Assembly: GCA_902489375.1 (NCBI GenBank)
Contig: CABTZP010000076.1
Span: 1 to 6,335 of the forward strand
Length of the DNA stretch: 6,335 nucleotides
Source of the DNA: an uncultured Tissierellia bacterium
GTDB taxonomy: Bacteria; Bacillota; Clostridia; Tissierellales; Peptoniphilaceae
Reading direction: 5' to 3'
Shown here: positions 1 through 6,014 of the stretch, in pieces
How the letters are laid out: every line of letters starts with the position of its first letter
Numbering within the stretch: the stretch's first letter is position 1
The notes under the pieces: model-generated
What the model was told of the DNA's origin: nothing
What the model saw: the letters and a program-made list of their open reading frames with translations, nothing else
The model's database searches: none
Position numbers and translations under genes: made by a program

Positions 1-51
1 AGCACCTGACTCTTAATCAGGGTGTCCACGGTTCGAGTCCGTGAGGGTGGA
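1..51 (+). tRNA. tRNA-Lys (anticodon CTT), 3' part
   Basis: This is the 3' two thirds of a tRNA whose 5' end lies outside the window; base 1 corresponds to about tRNA position 23. The anticodon arm is CCTGA (5-9) paired with TCAGG (17-21) around the loop CTCTTAA, which puts anticodon CTT at 12-14 and makes it a lysine tRNA reading AAG. A five-base variable region (22-26) follows. The T arm is CACGG/CCGTG (27-31 with 39-43) around TTCGAGT. The acceptor 3' strand AGGGTGG (44-50) and discriminator A51 end the gene. CCA is not encoded, so it must be added by nucleotidyltransferase. The acceptor strand implies CCACCCT at the missing 5' end, so the first pair would be C1-G72. It is convergent with the minus-strand operon. 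Confidence 0.93.
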
Positions 52-57
52 AAAGAT

Positions 58-96
58 AAACCGCTTGAAACCAATGGTTTCAGGCGGTTTTGTTAT
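58..96. terminator. Bidirectional hairpin terminator between tRNA-Lys and thiE
   Basis: Bases 58-72 pair with 76-90 over 15 positions, with only one non-Watson-Crick pair (T65 with G83), around the three-base loop AAT. On the plus strand the stem ends in four Ts followed by a T-rich run, giving an intrinsic terminator for the tRNA. On the minus strand the stem's own AAA at 58-60 gives a short U tract followed by ATC and UUUUCC, so it can also end the gltX-cysS-rlmB-thiE transcript, whose last stop codon is about 35 bases away. The two-way role is inferred from the symmetry and the convergent gene layout. Confidence 0.85.
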
Positions 97-124
97 TGTC
101 TATTTTGCCTTGGTCTCTTTCTGT

Positions 125-826
125 TTAGTGATCAGCGTGGAAAAGAGCGCCCGGCTTGAGAAAGGTGTTCACTTGATGGAAAGCCTCCCGAAGCTCCCTT
201 ACCGCTTTTCCCGTATCCTCCGCCCGAATCAAAGAGGAAACGGCACAAATGCCCGATATATGGGAATTATCCAGAATTCGAAGATTCTCCTTGGTCAGTC
301 CGCCTAAAGCATAAACCGGAATTTTTACAGAGTCGGCAATCTTCCGAATCAGATCAACCGGTGTGATTTTCGTAATGACATGGGTTTGGGTGGGATAAAC
401 AGCTCCGGAGCCTAAATAATCAGCGCCTTCCTCTTCAGCCTTTAGCGCACGATCAATCGATTTTGCCGTAGCGCCAATAAGGTTTTCCGGTCCAAGAAAT
501 TCTCTAGCCGCTTGGATCTCCATATCTTCCAGGCCCAGGTGAACCCCGCATCCTGCGACCTTTGCGACCTTGACCCGGTCATCCACAAGAAGAGGAACCT
601 GATAAAAATCCGTGATTTCCTTAACCTTTCGGACAAGACCGAGAATCTCTTCATCGAAACGATCCTTATCTCGGACCTGGACGAGGTCCGCTCCAGCCTG
701 GCAGGCCTGATCGATTTTACGGATTAACTCTTCATCAAGAAGGCTCCCATCCGTAATGAGATAAATGAATTTTTCTTTTTCCTGAAAGGCACGAAAAATT
801 TTTCTCCTCGCCCAATCTTTTTCCAT
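125..826 (-). CDS. thiE: Thiamine-phosphate synthase family protein (ThiE-like, divergent)
   Basis: ThiE joins HMP pyrophosphate and thiazole phosphate to give thiamine monophosphate in the cytosol. The 233-residue product matches the family's TIM-barrel order: YLITD at 22-26, QVRDK at 50-54 (the QxRxK substrate-phosphate motif), VDD at 81-83 and HLGLED at 96-101 (Mg-binding aspartates), IGATA at 117-121, GADYLGSGAVYPTQT at 134-148, ALGGL at 173-177 and AVSS at 195-198. Several normally conserved positions differ: the usual ND is DD (82-83), the usual GQxD is GLED (98-101), and the lysine after PTxT is His149. A basic N-terminal segment of about 20 residues precedes the first strand. ATG 826 is the only plausible ATG and has a purine-rich GGAAGGGG site just upstream. 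The gene begins 15 bases after the rlmB stop, so it is the distal gene of the operon. No TPP riboswitch precedes it. A TenI-like or altered activity is possible; the family call is firm, the reaction less so. Confidence 0.85.
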   Translation of the reverse strand: MEKDWARRKIFRAFQEKEKFIYLITDGSLLDEELIRKIDQACQAGADLVQVRDKDRFDEEILGLVRKVKEITDFYQVPLLVDDRVKVAKVAGCGVHLGLEDMEIQAAREFLGPENLIGATAKSIDRALKAEEEGADYLGSGAVYPTQTHVITKITPVDLIRKIADSVKIPVYALGGLTKENLRILDNSHISGICAVSSLIRAEDTGKAVRELREAFHQVNTFLKPGALFHADH

Positions 827-841
827 AGGATCCCCTTCCCG

Positions 842-1582
842 TTAATGCCCGCGCGTTTTCTGACGAACGACCTCATACATGAGAATCGCTGAGGAAACTG
901 AAGCGTTCAATGATTCAATGCGTCCAAACATGGGAATCGATACGAGCAAATCACATTTATCCTTTGTTAATGTCGCGATCCCTTCCCCCTCACTTCCGAT
1001 GACCAGACAGACGCCTCCGGAAAAATCCGTCTCCCAAAAAGACTGACCGGCTTCTCCGGCCGCACCATAAACCCACAGATTTTCCTTTTTCAGTTGGTCA
1101 ATGGTCATATTAATATTGTTGACCTTAGCGATCTTCATATAGGATGTCGCCCCGGAAGAGGTACGTTCTACAGCCTCGGTAATGAGGCTGGACCTTCGCC
1201 TGGGAATAATGACCCCGTCCGCTCCCGCACATTCCGCGGTTCGAATAATGGCGCCAACGTTATGGGGGTCGGTGAGCTCATCCAGGATCAGGACAAAGGG
1301 GTCATGGCCCTTTTCCCTGGCTTCCGCCAGGATCTCCTCTACGGTAGAATAAGCAAAATCTTCCGCCAAAAGAACCACTCCCTGATGGTTTTTAAAGTCC
1401 GTCATCTGAGACAATTTCTTCTGATCCGTTTGAACGATGACGATCTTTTTTTCTCTGGCCAATCGCTCTATCTGCTGAATGGAGCCGTGTGTCTCCCCTT
1501 TTTGAAGATATAATTTTTCCGCTTCTCGGCCGGAGCGAAGGTACTCCAGAACCGACCGACGACCGTAAATATAACTGTTCAT
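842..1582 (-). CDS. rlmB: 23S rRNA (guanosine-2'-O-)-methyltransferase RlmB (TrmH/SpoU family)
   Basis: RlmB uses S-adenosylmethionine to methylate the ribose of a conserved guanosine (G2251 in E. coli numbering) in the 23S rRNA P loop. The 246 residues are full length for the family. An N-terminal L30e-like substrate-binding domain (about 1-75; it opens with the typical IYGRRSVLEYL at 5-15) is followed by the SPOUT knotted domain. All three SPOUT motifs are visible: DPHNVGAIIRTAECAGADGV (105-124, with N108, R114 and E117), VIGSEGEG (194-201) and IPMFGRIESLNASVSSA (216-232). The ATG shares its first base with the TAA of cysS (TAATG), suggesting translational coupling; a GGGAG sequence lies about 12 bases upstream inside cysS. 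In Bacillus, mrnC sits between cysS and this gene; here it is missing. A tRNA 2'-O-methyltransferase of the same superfamily is the main alternative, but context and motifs favour RlmB. Confidence 0.94.
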   Translation of the reverse strand: MNSYIYGRRSVLEYLRSGREAEKLYLQKGETHGSIQQIERLAREKKIVIVQTDQKKLSQMTDFKNHQGVVLLAEDFAYSTVEEILAEAREKGHDPFVLILDELTDPHNVGAIIRTAECAGADGVIIPRRRSSLITEAVERTSSGATSYMKIAKVNNINMTIDQLKKENLWVYGAAGEAGQSFWETDFSGGVCLVIGSEGEGIATLTKDKCDLLVSIPMFGRIESLNASVSSAILMYEVVRQKTRGH

Positions 1583-3009
1583 TAATTTTTTCTCTCCCAG
1601 ACCACACCGGTCGGCGTGTCCTTTAGGATAATCCCCATTTGAAGAAGCTGATCTCGGATAGCATCGGCCTTCGCAAAATCCTTTTCTTTTCTGGCCTGAT
1701 TTCTCTCTTCAATCAGCCCTTCAATATCCTGGTCCAGTGATTCTTCCTTTGTCCGATCTTCCAGACCTAAGACTTCTAATAGCTGCAGGTAGAGATCATA
1801 CAGACTCTCCACCACTTCCCTAGAGGAGTCCTCGGTAAGGTTGGCGTTGGCCAGGCGAGAAAGGTCAAACAGGGCGGTCAGCGCATCGGCGGTATTTAAG
1901 TCATTTTCCATCACCCGAATAAAGGTCTCTTTGATTTTATCCCCTTCCTCGAGAAGTCCCTGCTCTTCTTCCGTGAGAGAATTTTCCGGACAATGGTCTA
2001 AAAGCCTTTCCATGTTATGTTTTGCATTCATCAGCCGTTCATAGGAAGCCTTGGACTGATCCATCACTTGACGGGAGAAATTGATGGGTGCCCGATAATG
2101 GGTGGAAAGGAGCCAAAAACGAACAACAATTAGATCATATTCTTTGGCAATGTCATTTAAGGTAAAGAAGTTGCCCAGGGATTTGGACATTTTTTCTTTT
2201 GTCCCATCGGCAGCCGATACGGTGATCATCCCATTATGCATCCAATATCTGGCAAAGGTCTTTCCCGTCAGGCTTTCAGATTGGGCAATCTCGTTTTCAT
2301 GATGGGGGAAGATCAGATCTGCCCCGCCAGCATGGATATCAATGGTATCGCCCAGGAGATTTTGGGACATGGTGGAACATTCGATATGCCATCCCGGCCT
2401 TCCCGGCCCCCAGGGGCTGTCCCAGGCCGGCTCATTTTCCTGTTTTTGTTTTTTCCAGACGGCAAAGTCCATGGGATCGTCTTTTTTCTCGTTGACAGAA
2501 ATTCGCGCTCCTGCCTGAAGGTCTTCAACCTTTTTCCCGGAAAGCTTTCCATATTCCTGATCTTTGGAAACGTCAAAGTAAACAGCATCCTCCGCCTCAT
2601 AGGCCACTCCCTTGTCGATCAGGCCCTGAACAAAGGCAATGATTTCCGCAATGAGCTGGGTTGCCCGGGGATGGATCGTCTCCTCTTCCAGAAGGTTTAA
2701 CTGATGGGCATTTTGAAGAAAAGCATCAATATACGTTTCAGAAATATCTGAATAACTTACCCCCTCTTTGTTTGCCCGGTTAATGATTTTGTCATCAATA
2801 TCCGTGAAATTGACGACATACTTTACATCATATCCGCTCCACTTCATAAACCGATGGAAGGTGTCGAACACCACTAAGGGACGGGCATTGCCAATGTGAA
2901 TGTAATCGTAGACCGTCGGTCCGCAAACATACATCCTCAGTTTTCCCTCCTCAAGGGGTTCAAAGTTTTCTTCTTGACGGGATAGGGTACTATAAATTTT
3001 CATGGACAT
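1582..3009 (-). CDS. cysS: Cysteinyl-tRNA synthetase
   Basis: This class I synthetase charges tRNA-Cys with cysteine using ATP. The 475 residues cover the whole protein. The catalytic Rossmann fold has CGPTVYDYIHIGNARP (29-44, HIGH-type motif HIGN at 38-41), the NFTDIDDKII segment (67-76) and KMSKS at 273-277. The structural and substrate-sensing zinc site known from the E. coli enzyme is intact: C29, C211, H236 and E240. The DALR-type helical domain follows (about 300-420), then the C-terminal RxxKDFxxAD region (440-449) and a final conserved GVVWERK. The segment between HNG (258-260) and the KMSKS loop is about five residues longer than in B. subtilis or E. coli (SAADGTK at 265-271). It starts 22 bases after the gltX stop and overlaps rlmB by one base. 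cysE, which precedes cysS in Bacillus, is absent. Confidence 0.97.
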   Translation of the reverse strand: MSMKIYSTLSRQEENFEPLEEGKLRMYVCGPTVYDYIHIGNARPLVVFDTFHRFMKWSGYDVKYVVNFTDIDDKIINRANKEGVSYSDISETYIDAFLQNAHQLNLLEEETIHPRATQLIAEIIAFVQGLIDKGVAYEAEDAVYFDVSKDQEYGKLSGKKVEDLQAGARISVNEKKDDPMDFAVWKKQKQENEPAWDSPWGPGRPGWHIECSTMSQNLLGDTIDIHAGGADLIFPHHENEIAQSESLTGKTFARYWMHNGMITVSAADGTKEKMSKSLGNFFTLNDIAKEYDLIVVRFWLLSTHYRAPINFSRQVMDQSKASYERLMNAKHNMERLLDHCPENSLTEEEQGLLEEGDKIKETFIRVMENDLNTADALTALFDLSRLANANLTEDSSREVVESLYDLYLQLLEVLGLEDRTKEESLDQDIEGLIEERNQARKEKDFAKADAIRDQLLQMGIILKDTPTGVVWERKN

Positions 3010-3014
3010 GGGAA

Positions 3015-3024
3015 TCCTCCCTTT
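3015..3024 (-). promoter_or_regulatory. Ribosome binding site deciding the cysS start
   Basis: Two in-frame ATGs lie at 3009-3007 and 3003-3001 (protein MSMKIYS). AAAGGGAGGA on the minus strand sits 5 bases before the first and 11 before the second, so the first ATG is preferred even though family members commonly start at the MKIY position. Confidence 0.75.
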
Positions 3025-3031
3025 CTTTATC

Positions 3032-4531
3032 TTATGCGCTGGGTTTGTCTTTTTGTTCTTTTTTTACCCGGTTCAGGCGGCTAATGACTTCCTCCCGGCC
3101 TAAAACGAGCAAGGTATTGGTGAAATCCGGTCCTGAAGTCTGACCCACCACGGCAGACCGGATGGGAAACCAGAGATTTTTCCCTTTAATTCCGGTTTCC
3201 TTCTGAATTTCTTTGACCAGGCCAGAACAAAAATCACGGTCAAAACTGGGGGCATTTTTTACTTTTTCTTCGAAAATCGTTAAAATCTTTCGCGCTTGTT
3301 CACTTTGGATCGCTTCTCGGGCATCCTCATCATAGGAAAGATCCTCCGAGGAAAGAAAAAGCCTGCGGGTGTAATCGGGAACCTGAGAAAAGTGCTCTGT
3401 CCGGTTTTGATAGGTTTCCGTCACCAGACGGAGCTTTTCTTCCGGGTAGGTGATGTCAATGAGGCCCGCCTGGGTCAAATATTTTTTAAAGCTGGCCTCC
3501 GCCTCTTCGAGAGGAAGCTTTTTGATGTATTCTTGGTTCATCCAATTGAGCTTTTTCACATCAAAGATTCCCCCATTGGTGGAAATGCGATCAAAATCAA
3601 AAAACTTTTTCAGATCCTGGTCGGATAAAATTTCCTCGTTTGATTCCGGAGACCAGCCCAAAAGTGAAATATAGTTGACCAGGGCTTGGGGAAGGTATCC
3701 TTTATCAAGAAAAGATTCAACCGAAACATCTCCATTTCGCTTGGAAAGCTTTTTATGATCTTCTCCTAAGACCGTCGGGAGATGAACGAAAACAGGCGGC
3801 GCCCAGCCAAAAGCCTGGTACAGGTACACGTGTTTAGGGGTAGAGCTAATCCACTCCTCTCCCCTGACCACATGAGAAATCCCCATGAGATAATCATCAA
3901 TCACCACGGCAAAATGATAGGTGGGAAAACCATCTGACTTGATCAAAACCTGATCATCCATCTCGTCGGTATTGATCGTGATTTTTCCCTTCACCAGGTC
4001 GGTAAAAGAGATGTCTGTATGCTCGGGCAGTTTCAAACGGATAACATACTCTTCTCCGGCTTCGGCCCTCTTTCTGGCTTCCTCCAAAGAAATGCTCCGG
4101 CAATGTCCATCGTAACGAGGCGTCTGTCCCTTTTCTTTTTGGCTCGCTCGCACCTGATCGAGTCTTTCCTTGGAGCAAAAACAGTAGTAGGCTTTTCCTT
4201 CTTCCAGAAGCTGGTTAATATATTGATTATAAATGCCGGCCTTTACCCGTTCAGACTGAATATAGGGCCCGCACCCGCCTTTCTCCTGAATTTTTCCCTC
4301 TGTTCCAATGAAAGGCCCCTCATCGTAATCCAGTCCGGCCCATTCGAGGACGTGAATCAAATTTTCCAAGGCCCCCTCGACATACCGGCTGCGATCAGTA
4401 TCTTCAATACGAAGGATAAACTCTCCCCCGTGATGACGGGCGAAAAGGTAATTAAACAGAGCTGTACGAAGTCCTCCAATATGCATATAACCCGTTGGAC
4501 TGGGCGCAAAACGGACTCGAACGTGATTCAT
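3032..4531 (-). CDS. gltX: Glutamyl-tRNA synthetase
   Basis: This class I synthetase forms Glu-tRNA from glutamate, ATP and tRNA-Glu. In organisms without GlnRS it also mischarges tRNA-Gln; that cannot be decided here. The 499 residues are full length. Visible features in order: RFAPSPTGYMHIGGLRTALFN (7-27, HIGH motif HIGG at 17-20), RIEDTD (41-46), GPYIQSER (88-95), a zinc site with C117, C119, Y140 and C144 at the same spacing as E. coli C98/C100/Y121/C125, the VVRGEEW segment (221-227), KLSKR (261-265, KMSKS loop) and the C-terminal helical anticodon-binding domain ending in the GxxxGP and LxxLG elements near 463-478. Compared with B. subtilis, about nine extra residues lie between DEGP (70-73) and GPY (88-90). 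The ATG has an AGGAGG site only four bases upstream. It is the first gene of the operon, behind its own spacer. Confidence 0.97.
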   Translation of the reverse strand: MNHVRVRFAPSPTGYMHIGGLRTALFNYLFARHHGGEFILRIEDTDRSRYVEGALENLIHVLEWAGLDYDEGPFIGTEGKIQEKGGCGPYIQSERVKAGIYNQYINQLLEEGKAYYCFCSKERLDQVRASQKEKGQTPRYDGHCRSISLEEARKRAEAGEEYVIRLKLPEHTDISFTDLVKGKITINTDEMDDQVLIKSDGFPTYHFAVVIDDYLMGISHVVRGEEWISSTPKHVYLYQAFGWAPPVFVHLPTVLGEDHKKLSKRNGDVSVESFLDKGYLPQALVNYISLLGWSPESNEEILSDQDLKKFFDFDRISTNGGIFDVKKLNWMNQEYIKKLPLEEAEASFKKYLTQAGLIDITYPEEKLRLVTETYQNRTEHFSQVPDYTRRLFLSSEDLSYDEDAREAIQSEQARKILTIFEEKVKNAPSFDRDFCSGLVKEIQKETGIKGKNLWFPIRSAVVGQTSGPDFTNTLLVLGREEVISRLNRVKKEQKDKPSA

Positions 4532-4559
4532 ATGACCTCCTGAAGGTAAGTTTACGTTT

Positions 4560-4577
4560 TCCGGAAGCTTTCCCGGA
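4560..4577 (-). promoter_or_regulatory. Small hairpin in the gltX leader
   Basis: On the minus strand CCGGGA pairs with TTCCGG around the tetraloop AAGC (one G-U pair), extended by one outer T-A pair to seven base pairs. It lies about 19 bases before the AGGAGG site of gltX and has no U tract, so it is not a terminator. It could stabilise the 5' end of the mRNA or be a chance palindrome. Confidence 0.35.
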
Positions 4578-4611
4578 CAAAAACTGGAAAAATTTTAATT
4601 TCTTTTATTTT

Positions 4612-4692
4612 ATCAAAGCTTCTACATAAAATATACACAAGTGGCGAATATACTATAGGTAGTTAAAAACAAAGTGAAAGAAAAGCTTTGAT
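4612..4692. repeat. 10-bp inverted repeat flanking the putative gltX promoter
   Basis: ATCAAAGCTT at 4612-4621 and AAGCTTTGAT at 4683-4692 are exact reverse complements separated by 61 bases of AT-rich DNA. A third AAGCTTT lies at 4565-4571 in the leader hairpin. The arms bracket the best candidate -10 sequence. They may be operator half-sites, the base of a leader structure, or coincidence in AT-rich sequence. Confidence 0.4.
4647..4672 (-). promoter_or_regulatory. Candidate promoter for gltX-cysS-rlmB-thiE
   Basis: A promoter is expected here because a strong terminator ends the upstream operon and gltX begins 186 bases later. On the minus strand TATAGT (4657-4652) and TATATT (4652-4647) resemble a sigma-A -10 element. 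TTGTTT (4672-4667) resembles a -35 but is only about 14 bases from TATATT, shorter than the usual spacing, so the exact elements are uncertain. The spacer 4532-4716 has no convincing gene and no T-box motif. Confidence 0.35.
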
Positions 4693-4716
4693 CATTCTAT
4701 TAATTCCTTTCCCTGA

Positions 4717-4759
4717 AAAAAGGCGCCCCGAATCCCTACCCGGTTCAGGCCGCCCTTTT
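4717..4759 (-). terminator. Rho-independent terminator after cdaR/ybbR
   Basis: Read on the minus strand, 4759-4744 pairs with 4732-4717 around an 11-base loop. The stem is GC-rich, with G-U pairs and a single G-G mismatch, and runs into a six-T tract (4721-4716). It begins about 30 bases after the cdaR stop codon and cleanly separates the cdaA-cdaR unit from the gltX operon. Confidence 0.88.
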
Positions 4760-4790
4760 CTTTTTCTTAATTTGTTCCCTGTCTTTCGGC

Positions 4791-6014
4791 TTACCGAGCT
4801 ACCACCTTAAATTTCACCTTGGCCGGCGTAAAGCTCTTGAGTTTAAAAATCTCCGGAACTTTGACCTGCACGGGAATCTCCAGTTCCTTTCCCACCGCGG
4901 GAATCGCGATTCCTTTAAAAGAGGCCGTCACGGTAAAGTCCGATTTTTTCATCTTCAAAAAATCATCTGAAAATCCGGCCAGCCGCAAAGTCATTTTTCC
5001 GTCTTCGACTGAAGGCTTGAGCTGAGCTTTTTCTGGCAATCCTTCCAGCTTGATCTGGGTATAGGGAAGATCAATGGATCCGTCGGTTTCCTCAGCAACG
5101 GTTATTTCCATCGTCACTTCTGGAAGATCCTCAACGGGCGTAATCCCATCTGGAAAAACTAGGCCCTTATGAACGAGTCCCGAAGACTTGATCAGGCTCC
5201 GATCCAGCGGCTGGGTTTCAATGTGGGGTATTTGATTAATAACATTCGTCTTTCCCTTGATCTGCACCGAATTCGGAACGATCGTAATGGAAGAGATTTT
5301 CTTTCCGTCAACATTTTCCCCTTGCTCCGCGACGGTAATCGGCACGCTCTTGATTTTATAGACGGAAGCGGCGATGTTCACTGAAGAAAGACTGAGTTTT
5401 ACCTCATCCACTTCATTTCCTGATTTGTCGACCGGGATGATGGGAACATTGGCAGAGCTATCGGCAGTAAGAGAAGAGACTTCGTAATTCGCCTCTAGGT
5501 GATTGATCGTATCGACCTTGGATCTCGGCCCCGTCACCGTCACGGTCTTCGGGGTCGGGGTCAGACTCTCCAAGACATAATCTTTCTGCAGGGTCCCCTG
5601 GCCACTCACCTGAACCTCAATATTGCGCTGAACAATCTTTTCAATGAGCACTTCGACTTCTTTTGGGGAATCGTCATTGATATAAAGACTGGTCGGCAGG
5701 TCATATTTAATCCTTGCGGTTTGTTTGCCCTCGTGAAGCTTGGATCCGTCTATTACCGCTTTGACATCGCTCTTTTCAAGCAGGCCCAGGGAATTTCTTT
5801 TTCCGGTCACCGAGGCGGAGATTGCTGGCGGATTACAGCTTACAATTTCCAAATTTTGTCGGTCTAAGATCTCCGGATTATCCACTGTAATGGCAATGTC
5901 CGAGATGGTCATCGACTGGGTGGGATTGACCGCTGCCGCGATGTAGGACCAGAGAAAAAAGCCAAGAACAAAAGCGATCAGCTTCCACCGCCAATTATTT
6001 TTGAGTATTTCCAT
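4791..6014 (-). CDS. cdaR: CdaA regulatory protein CdaR (YbbR-domain protein)
   Basis: CdaR is a membrane-anchored extracytoplasmic protein that binds and modulates the diadenylate cyclase CdaA, and so c-di-AMP levels, in Bacillus, Listeria and relatives. The 407 residues begin with a short cytoplasmic stretch and a single membrane anchor (about 8-29, WRWKLIAFVLGFFLW then SYIAAAV), which would leave the rest outside. Four beta-rich YbbR repeats follow, roughly 35-126, 130-218, 222-306 and 313-404. Their hallmark V-x-G plus hydrophobic pattern is seen at VTGKRNSL (69-76), VTVTGPRSKVDTI (158-170), VQIKGKTNVINQI (250-262) and LRLAGFSDDFLKM (343-355). The start ATG lies within the end of cdaA, with AGGAGG six bases upstream, pointing to coupled translation. 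B. subtilis CdaR is longer (about 480 residues). glmM does not follow; a terminator does. Confidence 0.93.
   Translation of the reverse strand: MEILKNNWRWKLIAFVLGFFLWSYIAAAVNPTQSMTISDIAITVDNPEILDRQNLEIVSCNPPAISASVTGKRNSLGLLEKSDVKAVIDGSKLHEGKQTARIKYDLPTSLYINDDSPKEVEVLIEKIVQRNIEVQVSGQGTLQKDYVLESLTPTPKTVTVTGPRSKVDTINHLEANYEVSSLTADSSANVPIIPVDKSGNEVDEVKLSLSSVNIAASVYKIKSVPITVAEQGENVDGKKISSITIVPNSVQIKGKTNVINQIPHIETQPLDRSLIKSSGLVHKGLVFPDGITPVEDLPEVTMEITVAEETDGSIDLPYTQIKLEGLPEKAQLKPSVEDGKMTLRLAGFSDDFLKMKKSDFTVTASFKGIAIPAVGKELEIPVQVKVPEIFKLKSFTPAKVKFKVVAR

Noticed and set aside
41..307. Plus-strand open frame of 88 codons beginning in the tRNA
   Set aside because: It starts inside the tRNA T arm, runs through the terminator hairpin and into the 3' end of thiE, so it is not a gene.
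827..841. TPP riboswitch ahead of thiE
   Set aside because: Only 15 bases separate rlmB and thiE, and they hold just the ribosome binding site.
1094..1513. Plus-strand open frame of 139 codons opposite rlmB
   Set aside because: It mirrors the SPOUT-domain coding region on the other strand and has no recognisable motifs.
2236..2700. Plus-strand open frame of 154 codons opposite cysS
   Set aside because: It is antisense to the conserved zinc-site and catalytic region of cysS, and its protein shows no family features.
4019..4543. Plus-strand open frame of 174 codons opposite gltX
   Set aside because: It lies almost entirely antisense to a clearly conserved gltX, has no recognisable domain, and is a by-product of that gene's codon pattern.
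4664..4695. Ten-codon minus-strand frame (MIKAFLSLCF) that might be a leader peptide for gltX
   Set aside because: It lies directly after the cdaR terminator and overlaps or precedes the candidate promoter, so it would probably not be transcribed; it has no run of Glu codons to suggest attenuation.
4532..4716. T-box riboswitch ahead of gltX
   Set aside because: No AGGGTGGNACCGCG-type T-box sequence and no antiterminator/terminator pair is visible between the candidate promoter and the start codon.
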